Shown piece by piece: positions 35,416 through 44,940 of a stretch of 52,985 bases of DNA. The DNA comes from Acinetobacter sp. UBA3106. Its GTDB lineage: Bacteria > Pseudomonadota > Gammaproteobacteria > Pseudomonadales > Moraxellaceae. The DNA lies in NCBI GenBank assembly GCA_002365595.1, contig DFAM01000006.1:1-52985 (forward strand). The letters run 5' to 3'. The translations under genes and the position numbers were made by a program. Under the pieces are notes generated by a model. The model did not search any database, was not told where the DNA came from, and saw only the letters and a program-made list of their open reading frames with translations. Within the stretch, counting starts at the first letter, position 1; the number at the start of each line of letters is the position of its first letter.

Positions 35416-36240
35416 ATGAAAAATAAAGCTGCTCAATCTAAAGCATGGACAACGGTTCAAATTGCGCGTCATCCAGAACGTCCGCAATTTTTGGATTATG
35501 TTGGTGAAATTTTCACTGAATTCGATGCTTTACATGGAGATCGGGTATTTGGTGACGATGGTGCAATGATCGGTGGCTTGGCACGTTTTAATGGTCAGCC
35601 AGTGATGATTGTTGGGCAACACCGTGGCCGCAGCACGCGTGAAAAATTGCAACACAACTTCGGTATGAGTAATCCTGAAGGCTACCGTAAATCACAGCGT
35701 TTGCTGGATATGGCAGAGCGTTTCAAGTTACCGGTATTTACCTTCATTGACACTATGGGTGCATATCCGGGTGTAGGCGCAGAAGAACGCGGTCAGGCAG
35801 AAGCCATTGCCACCAGTCTGGCACAGCTTTCAAGCCTGAAAGTTCCAGTAATTGCAACTGTATTGGGTGAAGGCGGTTCAGGTGGTGCACTGGGTATTGG
35901 TGTGGCAGATCGTGTCGTGATGCTGTCTCACAGTATTTATTCTGTGATTTCTCCTGAAGGTTGTGCATCCATTTTATGGAAAACAGCCGAGAAAGCAGAA
36001 CAAGCCAGTGAAGCCCTGGCATTAACTGCTGAAAAGTTAAAACAAATGGGCATTGTTGAATACGTGGTTGATGAAGGTGAAGGCGCACATTTGCAGCCTG
36101 AAAAAGTGATGCAAGACCTTAAAGATGTGTTACAACAGGCTTTAGAAGAATTGCAATCGATGGATGCGAATGAAAGATGCGAAGCACGTTACCAGCGTTT
36201 AATGAAGTTTGGCAGCGACAATTCCGGTCTAGCGTCTTAA
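35416..36240 (+). CDS. accA: Acetyl-CoA carboxylase carboxyltransferase alpha subunit
   Basis: With AccD it moves carboxyl groups from biotin to acetyl-CoA to make malonyl-CoA, the committed step of fatty-acid synthesis. The 274-residue protein is slightly shorter than the E. coli subunit at the N-terminus. Core motifs are HRGRSTREKLQHNFGM, FTFIDTMGAYPG and LGEGGSGGALGIGVADRV, followed by SPEGCASILWK. The tilS gene starts inside its last 64 bases, in another frame. Confidence 0.96.
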   Translation: MKNKAAQSKAWTTVQIARHPERPQFLDYVGEIFTEFDALHGDRVFGDDGAMIGGLARFNGQPVMIVGQHRGRSTREKLQHNFGMSNPEGYRKSQRLLDMAERFKLPVFTFIDTMGAYPGVGAEERGQAEAIATSLAQLSSLKVPVIATVLGEGGSGGALGIGVADRVVMLSHSIYSVISPEGCASILWKTAEKAEQASEALALTAEKLKQMGIVEYVVDEGEGAHLQPEKVMQDLKDVLQQALEELQSMDANERCEARYQRLMKFGSDNSGLAS

Positions 36241-37526
36241 AGCAAATCCAGTGCTTTCCTCTCGAGAGCACTTTCTTAATTGGATGTAGCGGCGGCATGG
36301 ATTCCATGCTGCTTTTACATCTGATGTCTGATTTATTTCCTGAAAAAATCCGCGCGATCTATATCGATCACCAGTTACAAAACATCAGTGCCGATTGGGG
36401 CCAGTTTGTATCTGATCAATGCGCGGCCTTGAAAGTCCCATATATTGTTGAAGCGGTCAATGTGCAAGCAGGAAATCTGGAACATCAAGCCCGTAACGCA
36501 CGTTATCAGGCTTATTCAAAACATCTCAAACCCAATGAAATTTTAGTTCTGGCGCATCATCAGCAAGATCAGGCTGAAACCTTAATGTTGCGCTTACTTT
36601 CAGGTGCCGGTGTGCATGGACTGGCTGCGATGAAACAGGTGGATGTACGTGAGCAATTCACCATTTGGCGACCGCTGCTGGATCTTTCGCGTGAGCAGAT
36701 TTGCCAATGGGCCGCCCAGCTGAATGTGCAGAATATTGAAGATCCCACCAATTTAGATACTTATTATGATCGAGCCTGGTGCCGTCATGAATTGTGGCCG
36801 CTGTTGCAACAACGTTATCCTAAAATGCAGCAGGCACTCAGCCGAACCAGTTATCTTATGCAGGATGCTGACGAAATTCTGCAAGAAGTATTGCAACAAG
36901 ATTTAGCACTTTGCGGATCGGCCACTGAACTGGATTTAAAAAAATTATCTCAATTATCAAGTGCACGTCAAAGACAACTGCTATCCGCTTGGATGAAGGG
37001 GCAGGATAGCTATCGTCCGAGTTTTGAGATGGTGGAGCGCTTGTTACATGAAGTAATTCAGTCCAAAGCTGATGCTCAGGCTGCATTGCACTGGAATCAA
37101 TATTATTATCTGCGCTATCAGCAGACACTTTTCCGCTTAAGTGCCGCAGAATATTTGGCTGAAAAAAATGAAAGGGATATTGCTGAACAAACCCTGTGTT
37201 TGCAGTTAAATCAAAGGATTGACGTTCTTTCAGGAAACTATGTTACTAAAACTGCAAAAATAGGTCTTTCAGCCGCATTGCTGGGAAAAAAACTGAATCT
37301 GGTGCTGCGACAAGGTGGAGAAAAAATACATTTATATGGACGAGTCGGGACCTGGCCACTAAAAAAAGCCATTCAGCAAGCACAAATTTTTCCCTGGCAG
37401 CGTCATAGAATTCAAATATTAAGCATAGATAATGTTATGCTTGGTGTTTTTACACCAAAAGGGTTTTGGTTAGCTCAATCTGAATATTGTGAAGTCGGTG
37501 GATGGCAACCAAATTTAATCTCTTAG
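36177..37526 (+). CDS. tilS: tRNA(Ile)-lysidine synthetase
   Basis: Converts cytidine 34 of tRNA-Ile(CAU) to lysidine, so it reads AUA. The 449-residue protein has the PP-loop SGGMDS (residues 38-43), the family-typical LAHHQQDQAETLMLRLLSGAG and a C-terminal substrate-binding region. The start at 36177 overlaps accA by 64 bases. There is no other ATG in frame before the PP-loop methionine, so the overlap is likely real. The accA-tilS order is common in gammaproteobacteria. Confidence 0.94.
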   Translation: MRSTLPAFNEVWQRQFRSSVLKQIQCFPLESTFLIGCSGGMDSMLLLHLMSDLFPEKIRAIYIDHQLQNISADWGQFVSDQCAALKVPYIVEAVNVQAGNLEHQARNARYQAYSKHLKPNEILVLAHHQQDQAETLMLRLLSGAGVHGLAAMKQVDVREQFTIWRPLLDLSREQICQWAAQLNVQNIEDPTNLDTYYDRAWCRHELWPLLQQRYPKMQQALSRTSYLMQDADEILQEVLQQDLALCGSATELDLKKLSQLSSARQRQLLSAWMKGQDSYRPSFEMVERLLHEVIQSKADAQAALHWNQYYYLRYQQTLFRLSAAEYLAEKNERDIAEQTLCLQLNQRIDVLSGNYVTKTAKIGLSAALLGKKLNLVLRQGGEKIHLYGRVGTWPLKKAIQQAQIFPWQRHRIQILSIDNVMLGVFTPKGFWLAQSEYCEVGGWQPNLIS

Positions 37527-37555
37527 TTAAAAAATTCTAAGTCGAGTATAAATCC

Positions 37556-38386
37556 ATGAGTGCAGCTTTAAATTGTAATATTTGTTTTATTGGTGGCGGA
37601 AATATGGCTCAAGCCTTAATTGGCGGGCTCATTTCACGGGGTTTAGCACCAACACGTATTACAGTTTCTGATCCGGTCGAGAAAGTCCGTCTTTTGTTAG
37701 CAGAAAAAGATGTACAGGTGACCGATGATAATATTGCTGCCATTCGTGATGCCGATATCGTCCTTTTTGCAGTAAAACCGCAAGTATTGGCCAGTGTATT
37801 AAAACCACTAAAAGGTTTATTTGATGGTAAATTGGTGATGTCGATTGTGGCGGGTGCTGAAATTGCGACCATTGCCGATCTTTTAGAAACTGATCGCATT
37901 GTTCGCGTGATGCCGAACACGCCTGCTTTAGTACAAACCGGAGCACATGGCTTGTATGCAACCGAAGCGGTGAATGCACAAGATCGTGAATTGGCCAGTC
38001 AGGTTTTAGCTGCAACCGGTTTAACCCTTTGGGTGAATTCTGAAGCACAGATTGATGCGGTAACGGCAGTGTCAGGTTCGGGTCCCGCTTATTTCTTCTA
38101 TATGATGGAAAGCATGATTCGTGCAGGTAAAAACTTGGGGCTGGATGAGAAAGTAGCGACTGCACTGACTTTACAAACCGCTTTAGGTGCGGCACAAATG
38201 GCGATTACCAGTTCCAATACTCCGGCAGAACTGCGTAAAAATGTGACCTCTCCAAACGGCACGACTCAGGCTGCACTTGAAGTGTTTGACCGTGCACAAA
38301 TCTCTCAAAATATTCAGGCCGCTTTGGCTGCAGCACAAAAGCGCAGTCAGGAACTTGCTCAAGAGCTAAGTGAAAGTAGCAAATAA
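37556..38386 (+). CDS. proC: Pyrroline-5-carboxylate reductase
   Basis: Last step of proline synthesis, reducing pyrroline-5-carboxylate with NAD(P)H. The 276 residues have the Rossmann start FIGGGNMAQALIGGL, AVKPQVL, VRVMPNTPALV and the P5CR signature VSGSGPAYFFYMMESMI. It follows tilS after 29 bases and is followed by a YggT gene after 27 bases, an arrangement seen in many bacteria, so accA-tilS-proC-yggT may be one transcript. Confidence 0.96.
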   Translation: MSAALNCNICFIGGGNMAQALIGGLISRGLAPTRITVSDPVEKVRLLLAEKDVQVTDDNIAAIRDADIVLFAVKPQVLASVLKPLKGLFDGKLVMSIVAGAEIATIADLLETDRIVRVMPNTPALVQTGAHGLYATEAVNAQDRELASQVLAATGLTLWVNSEAQIDAVTAVSGSGPAYFFYMMESMIRAGKNLGLDEKVATALTLQTALGAAQMAITSSNTPAELRKNVTSPNGTTQAALEVFDRAQISQNIQAALAAAQKRSQELAQELSESSK

Positions 38387-38413
38387 CTCGTTTTTATTTA
38401 GGAAAGTTCCAGT

Positions 38414-38983
38414 ATGGGTGCAAACTCTGCGCTAATTTTTGGCATTATCATTAACGTAGCGATTTTGCTCGTGTTTTTCCGTTTTCTTATGCAGCTTGCA
38501 GCGGTGAATGCTTATAATCCCGTGGTCATGTCTACGGTAAAAGCGACAAAAATCGTGGATGTGTTTGGGCGTATTTTTCCAACAGTAGCAAAAGGCCGCG
38601 TTAATTTGGCAGCTTTAGCATTGGTGGTAATTTTATATTTACTCAAGATTTTTGGGGTAATGTACCTTTCAGGGGCTATGCCGAACAGTCCGGTACATCT
38701 GGTGATTTTAACCTTCGTCACCATGATTCAAGACCTGATCCGTTTCTGTCGTTACCTGATTTTTGCAACGATTATTTTAAGTTGGGTGGTGATGTTTACC
38801 CAGTCCCGTTCACCGTATATTGAAGTGATTCAGGAACTGGCAGAACCTTTACTGGCACCGTTCCGCCGTATCTTGCCGAATATGGGCATGATTGATCTGT
38901 CTCCAATTGTGGCATTCTTTGCTTTATATATTGCTGAAATTATTATGAATGAAGTGGCAATTGCACTTTTGACCGGACTTTAA
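38414..38983 (+). CDS. YggT family inner-membrane protein
   Basis: A 189-residue protein with two YggT-type repeats, each with hydrophobic spans (about 8-28, 65-90, 105-125 and 160-185) and FRFLMQL / LLAPFRRILPNMGMIDLSPI motifs typical of the family. Homologues are linked to osmotic stress and to cell division/photosystem assembly in other organisms; the molecular role is unknown. The gene follows proC closely, as is usual for this family, and ends at a strong terminator. Confidence 0.9.
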   Translation: MGANSALIFGIIINVAILLVFFRFLMQLAAVNAYNPVVMSTVKATKIVDVFGRIFPTVAKGRVNLAALALVVILYLLKIFGVMYLSGAMPNSPVHLVILTFVTMIQDLIRFCRYLIFATIILSWVVMFTQSRSPYIEVIQELAEPLLAPFRRILPNMGMIDLSPIVAFFALYIAEIIMNEVAIALLTGL

Positions 38984-39009
38984 CGTTTAGCCAGTAAAAT
39001 CTGGACAAT

Positions 39010-39037
39010 AAAAAAGGACTCGATAGAGTCCTTTTTT
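39010..39037 (+). terminator. Intrinsic terminator after the YggT gene
   Basis: A 12-pair stem (AAAAAAGGACTC and complement) with a GATA loop, continuing into a T-run, 26 bases after the stop. It is likely the end of the accA-tilS-proC-yggT unit. Confidence 0.87.
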
Positions 39038-39047
39038 ATTGGAAAAA

Positions 39048-39197
39048 TTCCTCTCACTCTGAGAGATGAGTAGCATTGCTACGCAAGAGAGGGGCTTTAA
39101 AAAATGACCTCCATCCTCTTGCTGAATATATTCCTCACCTTCTAGAAGGAGGGAAAAGGAATCTCCCCTAACCCCTCTTTAAAAAGAGGGGAAATCT
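39048..39197. repeat. Palindromic C/T-G/A-rich repeat element, copy C
   Basis: Several hairpin arms fill the gap between yggT and polA: CCTCTCACTCTGAGAGATG, then GAGTAGCATTGCTACGCAAG and CCCCTCTTTAAAAAGAGGGG (near 39174-39193). It is related to copies A, B and D in base composition and arm layout, but longer and apparently composite. Confidence 0.72.
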
Positions 39198-39202
39198 GTG
39201 GA

Positions 39203-41968
39203 TTAATGCGCCTCATCCCAATTCATGCCTTTACCGACTTCGACAATCAGCGGTACGGAAAGCTGGATTACCGATTGCATCACTTCAGCCAGTTTCGGTG
39301 CCAGATCATCGGCAATCTCGGCATCAACTTCAAATACCAATTCATCGTGTACCTGTAACAGCATTTTAGCCTGATCTTTCGGTAACATTTTATCGACTTC
39401 AATCATGGCTATTTTAATGATGTCTGCAGCACTTCCTTGAAGTGGGGCATTGATGGCAGCACGTTCAGCAGCTTTACGCACCATCATGTTGCGCGCATCA
39501 ATATCAGGGGTATATAAACGGCGACCTGAAATGGTTTCGACAAAGCCCTGTTCCAAAGCGATCTGACGCGTACGTTGCATATATTCATAAATGCCAGGAT
39601 AACGATGGAAATATTGCTTGATGTAGTTTTGTGATTCTTCACGGGTAAAGCCAAGCTGACGAATCAGACCAAATTCGGACATGCCATAGAGCAGACCGAA
39701 GTTAACAGCTTTGGCCTGACGACGCTGGTCATTGGTGACATCTTCCAGCGCAATTCCCAGCACTTCGGCAGCAGTACGGCGGTGTACGTCCTGACCGTGA
39801 TTAAAGGCATCGACCAAGGCTTCATCCTGGGAAAGATGGGCCATTAAACGCAGTTCAATTTGTGAATAATCGGCTGCCAGCACGATGCGGCCTTCAGGAG
39901 CAATAAAGGCTTTACGAATTTGGCGGCCAATTTCTTCACGAATCGGAATGTTTTGCAGGTTTGGATCGGTTGAGGATAAACGACCTGTAGCTGTCAGTGC
40001 CTGATGATAACTGGTATGCACACGGCCACTGTCATTGTTGGCCTGTTTTTGCAGACCGTCGGTATAGGTGCTTTTCAGTTTACAAAGACCACGGTATTGC
40101 AAAATTAAATCGGTAATCGGATGTTCAATCTTTTCCAGAATACTTTCATTGGTGCTGTATTGACCGGTTGCTGTTTTCTTGCCGCCTTTCAGTCCGAGTT
40201 TGTCAAACAGGATTTCACCGACCTGTTTGGGCGAGCTGACATTAAACGGTTGACCTGCCAACTCAATAATCTGGTTTTCAAGGTCTTGAATGGTATTAGA
40301 AAAGTCGACACTCAATTGATCTAAAAACTTCAGATCCAGTTCGATGCCATTTTCTTCCATGACAGTCAGTACACGCGCCACCGGCATTTCAATATTGTGC
40401 AAAATATTGTTCAGTTCAGGAATGGCCTGTAATTTCTTCGACAAGACTTCGTAAAGACGATAGGTCACATGCGCATCTTCAGCGGCATAATGCGCAGCTG
40501 TTTCAATCTCGATCTGGTTAAAAGTTTTCTGTTTGGCCCCTTTACCTGCCACTTGTTCATAAGTGGTCGTTAAGTGACTGAGATAAACACGGGCCACATC
40601 ATCCATACCGTGACGGGTCGCCACTGAATTTAGAACATAAGAGGCCAGCATGGTATCGAAATACCAGCCTTGCAGTTCAATACCGTGATTTTGCAAAATG
40701 TGCGCATCATATTTTAAATGATGTCCAATTTTTTCAACGCTAGCATCTTCTAAAATCGGTTTAATTTGCGCCAGGATGGTTTCACGATTCAGCTGTTCCG
40801 GTGCACCCTCATAGTCGTGGGTCAGCGGAATGTAATAAGCATCATTGGCATCAAATGCCACCGAAAAGCCAACCATCTCCGCAATACGATAATCCAGACT
40901 GGTGGTTTCGGTATCAAAGGCAAAGCGTTTTTCAGTACTGAAACGAGTAAACAGGTTGTCCCAGTCAGCCTGAGTTAAAACGGTATGATAATTGGCTTTT
41001 CCGAGTTGATCATCCACACTGGTCAGCTCTGCCTCATCTTCAGTGTTAATGACAGCTGTGGTATTTATATCAGTCTCAATACTCTTAGCCGCCTGTTTAT
41101 AGACTGAATTATTCGGATTATTAGGATGATCGAGCGACTGTAACTGGTTACGGAACTCAAGTTCGGTATAGAGTCGGCGCAGTTCTTCAACATTTGGATC
41201 GCCAAGTTTTAAATCTTCATAACAAAGACCCATATCCAGGTCGCAGACAATACTGGCCAACTGATGATCCAGGGTAATGCCTTCCACATTGTCTTTAATG
41301 CTTTGACCGACTTTGCCTTTAATTTTATCGACATTTTCTAAAATGCCACCGATTGAACCATATTCGTTCAAAAGTTTGGCCGCGGTTTTCGCTCCGACAC
41401 CCGGTACACCACGAATGCCATCGGAAGCATCGCCCATTAAAGTCAAATAATCGATAATCTGATTTGGCCATACCCCGAATTTTTCAAAGACAGCATTTAC
41501 ATCCATCGGCTTATCTTTAAAGCTGTCTTCCAGAGTGACTTTGTCCGTAACCAGCTGCGCCATGTCTTTATCGCCGGTCGAAATCAGCACCTGATAACCT
41601 TTAGCTTCGGCACGTTTAGCCAAAGTACCAATCACGTCATCCGCTTCAGCACCGGGAAGGGTATGTAAAGGAATACCCAAAGCGCGGATCAGGTTGTGAA
41701 GATAGGGAATCTGCTGCGACAGTTCATCCGGCATACTTGGACGGTCACCTTTATAAATCGGTGAAAGCTGATGACGGAACGTCGGCTCAGGCGTATCAAA
41801 AATCACCGCCATATGCGTCGGTTGAATACGGCGCATCAACTTTTGAATGGCAGAAATGGCACCACGAATTGCATTGGTCTGTAAACCAGTCGAAGTGGTT
41901 AGGGGCGGTAGTGCATGGTATGCACGAAATAAAAAATATGAGCCATCGACCAAAACAAATGGTGGCAT
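39203..41968 (-). CDS. polA: DNA polymerase I
   Basis: A repair and Okazaki-fragment polymerase of 921 residues with all three domains. There is an N-terminal 5' nuclease (about 1-290, with GAEADDVIGTLA and GVPGVGAKTA). The 3'-5' exonuclease (about 330-520) still has its metal ligands in FAFDTETTSLD and YAAEDAHVTYRL, so proofreading is probably active. The C-terminal polymerase has DYSQIELRLMAHLS, RRQAKAVNFGLLYG and LQVHDELVFEV. It is divergent from the DUF2339 gene across 163 bases. Confidence 0.97.
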   Translation of the reverse strand: MPPFVLVDGSYFLFRAYHALPPLTTSTGLQTNAIRGAISAIQKLMRRIQPTHMAVIFDTPEPTFRHQLSPIYKGDRPSMPDELSQQIPYLHNLIRALGIPLHTLPGAEADDVIGTLAKRAEAKGYQVLISTGDKDMAQLVTDKVTLEDSFKDKPMDVNAVFEKFGVWPNQIIDYLTLMGDASDGIRGVPGVGAKTAAKLLNEYGSIGGILENVDKIKGKVGQSIKDNVEGITLDHQLASIVCDLDMGLCYEDLKLGDPNVEELRRLYTELEFRNQLQSLDHPNNPNNSVYKQAAKSIETDINTTAVINTEDEAELTSVDDQLGKANYHTVLTQADWDNLFTRFSTEKRFAFDTETTSLDYRIAEMVGFSVAFDANDAYYIPLTHDYEGAPEQLNRETILAQIKPILEDASVEKIGHHLKYDAHILQNHGIELQGWYFDTMLASYVLNSVATRHGMDDVARVYLSHLTTTYEQVAGKGAKQKTFNQIEIETAAHYAAEDAHVTYRLYEVLSKKLQAIPELNNILHNIEMPVARVLTVMEENGIELDLKFLDQLSVDFSNTIQDLENQIIELAGQPFNVSSPKQVGEILFDKLGLKGGKKTATGQYSTNESILEKIEHPITDLILQYRGLCKLKSTYTDGLQKQANNDSGRVHTSYHQALTATGRLSSTDPNLQNIPIREEIGRQIRKAFIAPEGRIVLAADYSQIELRLMAHLSQDEALVDAFNHGQDVHRRTAAEVLGIALEDVTNDQRRQAKAVNFGLLYGMSEFGLIRQLGFTREESQNYIKQYFHRYPGIYEYMQRTRQIALEQGFVETISGRRLYTPDIDARNMMVRKAAERAAINAPLQGSAADIIKIAMIEVDKMLPKDQAKMLLQVHDELVFEVDAEIADDLAPKLAEVMQSVIQLSVPLIVEVGKGMNWDEAH

Positions 41969-42131
41969 TGAAAGATTCCTAATTCAAATAACGAGCTTAT
42001 TGTACGTGATTTTGCCGATGAACATAGACACATCATCAAACAAGCATGTTACCGAATATCTGATGAATGCTTAAAAATCAAAGTCACAGCTGATGTATGA
42101 TCAAGTTAATCAGGATTGAGATAAATAAAAA

Positions 42132-44837
42132 ATGGGGAAAGGGCAGAGCGAAATCCGGATGATTTGGCTGATGGTGCTGATTATTGTCGGGGTGGGTGCA
42201 TGGTTTCTAGAGGCACGCACATTTACTTATTTGTGTGGCTTGGCCTTTGTGGTGAGTATCATGCAATATGTCGATGCCATTCAGTCCCCAACTATACAAA
42301 TAGCTGAAACAAAAAATCTTTCTGTCCAGGAAACCTCTAAAGTTCCTTTATATTTGTGTTCTATTATTGCCATTGTCGGTGGCATTCTCGATTGGGAGTT
42401 TGCAATTGCGGTGGGGATCACAGGCTGGATTTTTTTCTTTCTCAGATGGTTACGCCGTTTAGAAGGCTTATTAAACCAGATTCAAACGCGATTGCAGCAT
42501 ACTCAAACGCTGGCTTATTCGACTGTTGAAAATCCACCAGCTCAACCTCCTGAATCTCAAGTTGTCCCATCTAACTCGGGATTGATTGAACAGTTAAAGC
42601 AGTGGACTTTTCAAGGCAATCCAGTATTAAAAGTTGCGATCTTGGTGCTGGTCATCGGCATCATCTTGTTATTGCGCTTTGCGACCGAACATTGGCAACT
42701 CAGTCTGGCCTTGAAACTGGCGATTGTAGCAGCGGTCAGTGCGGCAGTGACGGGACTTGGTTACTGGATGCAAAGTAAAAACCGCAGCTTTGCCTTAGCC
42801 TTGGAAGGTTTAGGCTTAGCCGCATTATTTCTGACCCTGTTTTTTGCCTATTACAATGCCGTGATTCCAACGCTCGCCATCGCTGGAGTATGTTTTGCCC
42901 TGATTATGGGCGTGACCCTGATCCTCAGTCTAAAACAGCAATCCATTGAACTGGCGCTGATGGCCATGATCATTGCCTATATTGCTCCTTTTACCTTGCC
43001 GGTGCGCAATGCGACAGCGATTGAACTGATTGCCTATTATGTGGTGATCAATCTGGCCGTTGCGATTTTAAGTACCTTACGCCCATGGAAAATGCTGAAT
43101 CAAATTGCTTTCTTAATGACGGTTTTTGTGGGAGGGGGTTATGCCTTTTATCACGGCAAAGAATTTGAAAAAAATACTTTAACCATATTGGTGGCGGTGC
43201 ATACGGCAATCTTTGTCTGGCTGAGTTTTCGTTTCAGCCAGCTGCTGGCCAAAGAAGATCTGGCTCAGTTTAAACTGAAACCTGCTTTAGATATTGCCCT
43301 GATTTTTGGTGCACCTCTGGTCGGTTATATTTTTATTTATCTGATGCATTTTGAAGAGATACGATGGCAAGCCGGAGCGAGTCTGGCTTTTGCAGCTGTG
43401 TACGCAGGTCTGTATCAACTTTCAAAACGCCATCAGACGGTGCAGCTGATTTCACAAAGCTATTTCAGTTTAATGCTGATTTTCCTGGCCCTGATTCCAC
43501 CGATTCTGTTGCATGAACAATGGAGCGTGATTGGCTGGGCGGTGGAAGGGTTGATCATTTTTACTTATGCCCTGTATCGTCAGTCAGAGATCAGTCGTTA
43601 TCTGGCTATGGGACTGATGATTGTTGCCGGCTTATCTAGTTTGTATTACTTGGTAGAGCTAAATGAATTTCCCAATGAAATGTATTGGGGCTTATGTCTG
43701 AGCTATTTTGCTGTGGTATTAGTCGCGAATGGCCGAGAATCTTTTAGGAATCAGCTGACCAATTCAACCATCGCTTTTCATTGTCTGCAGATGTTGTCTG
43801 CAACTACGATGTTGATTGTGCTGTTACTCGATGAAATTGAGCATCCCAGCCAGCTGGTGATGAGTCTGTTGATTGTCAGTGGCTTCTATCTGCTGATGAA
43901 TGAAGTCCTGCTACGTTGTAAAGCCACATGGTCATGGCTGTTTCCGAAATGGCTGGGCCTCATTCCGGTGTTTGTATTTGCCCTGATTATTGTGATTGAT
44001 CAAAGTCAGCAGGGCATGATTATTTGGCCCACGATGTTTGACCGTCTAGGTTTTGCACTCTCCGGATTGATGCTGACTATATTGTGGCTGCGTCCGCTGT
44101 TGGGCGTACGTACTGAAAAAGAATGGGTCAGTTTCGGTACCCTGACCAGTCTGGCCATGACCAGCTTAACGCTATTTCCCGGCATGCCTTATATCAGTGT
44201 GGTAATTTTACCTTTACTGTTCTGTGCCTGGTGTTATTGGCAACTGGATAATCCGGACTGGAAAATGTTCTGGCAAGCGCGCAGTAGTTTGCTGCTGATG
44301 GCAACCTGGATTGTCTGTTCGCAACTGTTTACCCAGCAGGCCTTTCAGGGTTATATCCTGCCGATCATCAATCCTTTTGATCTGGTCAGTATTGCCATGC
44401 TGGCGTGCTTTATCTGGATGTTGTCCTTGCAGGTTAAATCGGGACTGGATCAAGGCATTGTCGCGGTGCTGATGGTGCTGAGTTTGCTTTGGCTCAGCAG
44501 TTATATCGTGCTGCGTGCATTACATGTTTATTTGGGTACGCCGTTTAATGAGCTGGCGGTATGGGGGAATGCAACCGTTCAACTGAGTCTGACTTTGTTG
44601 TGGGTCAGTTTGGCCTTTATGACCATGAGTCTGGCCAGTCGTAAAAAGTTGCGTTCAGTCTGGATTTTGGGTGGCAGTATTTTGGTGATTGTGACCTTGA
44701 AACTGGTGCTGTTCGATTTATCGCATATCGGGACCTTAACCCGGGTGATTTCATTTCTGGGTGCAGGTTTTGTGATGTTGCTGATTGCCTATATTGCCCC
44801 GATTCCTGAAAGTTCTCTGCCGCAAAAATCTCCCTAA
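42132..44837 (+). CDS. Large polytopic membrane protein, DUF2339 family
   Basis: A 901-residue inner-membrane protein with more than twenty hydrophobic segments, recognisable as DUF2339 from its layout: a short N-terminal membrane part, a linker (about 110-150), then the conserved FQGNPVLKVAILVLVIGI region and dense spans to the C-terminus. Function of the family is unknown; a surface or envelope role is a guess. The ribosome-binding site is weak. The last codons and stop (KSP-stop) lie inside repeat copy D, so the C-terminus may have been set by insertion of that element. Confidence 0.88.
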   Translation: MGKGQSEIRMIWLMVLIIVGVGAWFLEARTFTYLCGLAFVVSIMQYVDAIQSPTIQIAETKNLSVQETSKVPLYLCSIIAIVGGILDWEFAIAVGITGWIFFFLRWLRRLEGLLNQIQTRLQHTQTLAYSTVENPPAQPPESQVVPSNSGLIEQLKQWTFQGNPVLKVAILVLVIGIILLLRFATEHWQLSLALKLAIVAAVSAAVTGLGYWMQSKNRSFALALEGLGLAALFLTLFFAYYNAVIPTLAIAGVCFALIMGVTLILSLKQQSIELALMAMIIAYIAPFTLPVRNATAIELIAYYVVINLAVAILSTLRPWKMLNQIAFLMTVFVGGGYAFYHGKEFEKNTLTILVAVHTAIFVWLSFRFSQLLAKEDLAQFKLKPALDIALIFGAPLVGYIFIYLMHFEEIRWQAGASLAFAAVYAGLYQLSKRHQTVQLISQSYFSLMLIFLALIPPILLHEQWSVIGWAVEGLIIFTYALYRQSEISRYLAMGLMIVAGLSSLYYLVELNEFPNEMYWGLCLSYFAVVLVANGRESFRNQLTNSTIAFHCLQMLSATTMLIVLLLDEIEHPSQLVMSLLIVSGFYLLMNEVLLRCKATWSWLFPKWLGLIPVFVFALIIVIDQSQQGMIIWPTMFDRLGFALSGLMLTILWLRPLLGVRTEKEWVSFGTLTSLAMTSLTLFPGMPYISVVILPLLFCAWCYWQLDNPDWKMFWQARSSLLLMATWIVCSQLFTQQAFQGYILPIINPFDLVSIAMLACFIWMLSLQVKSGLDQGIVAVLMVLSLLWLSSYIVLRALHVYLGTPFNELAVWGNATVQLSLTLLWVSLAFMTMSLASRKKLRSVWILGGSILVIVTLKLVLFDLSHIGTLTRVISFLGAGFVMLLIAYIAPIPESSLPQKSP

Positions 44838-44925
44838 ATTCCCCTTTGATAAAAGGGGGACTCGAATCTTAATAAGTATTTGACTGGATTCTCCCTCCTT
44901 TTATAAAGGAGGGTCGGGGAGGATT
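44827..44925. repeat. Palindromic C/T-G/A-rich repeat element, copy D
   Basis: The clearest copy. The left arm at 44827-44868 and right arm at 44887-44925 are inverted relatives (each contains CTCCC, a CCTTT/AAAGG hairpin and ends near GATT). The element covers the end of the DUF2339 gene and sits between convergent genes. It could also act as a terminator. Confidence 0.78.
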
Positions 44926-44940
44926 AAATGATTAAAAGAA

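Noticed and set aside
37659..38195. 178-codon minus-strand ORF inside proC
   Set aside because: Antisense shadow of proC; no recognisable domain and skewed H/Q/S/P composition.
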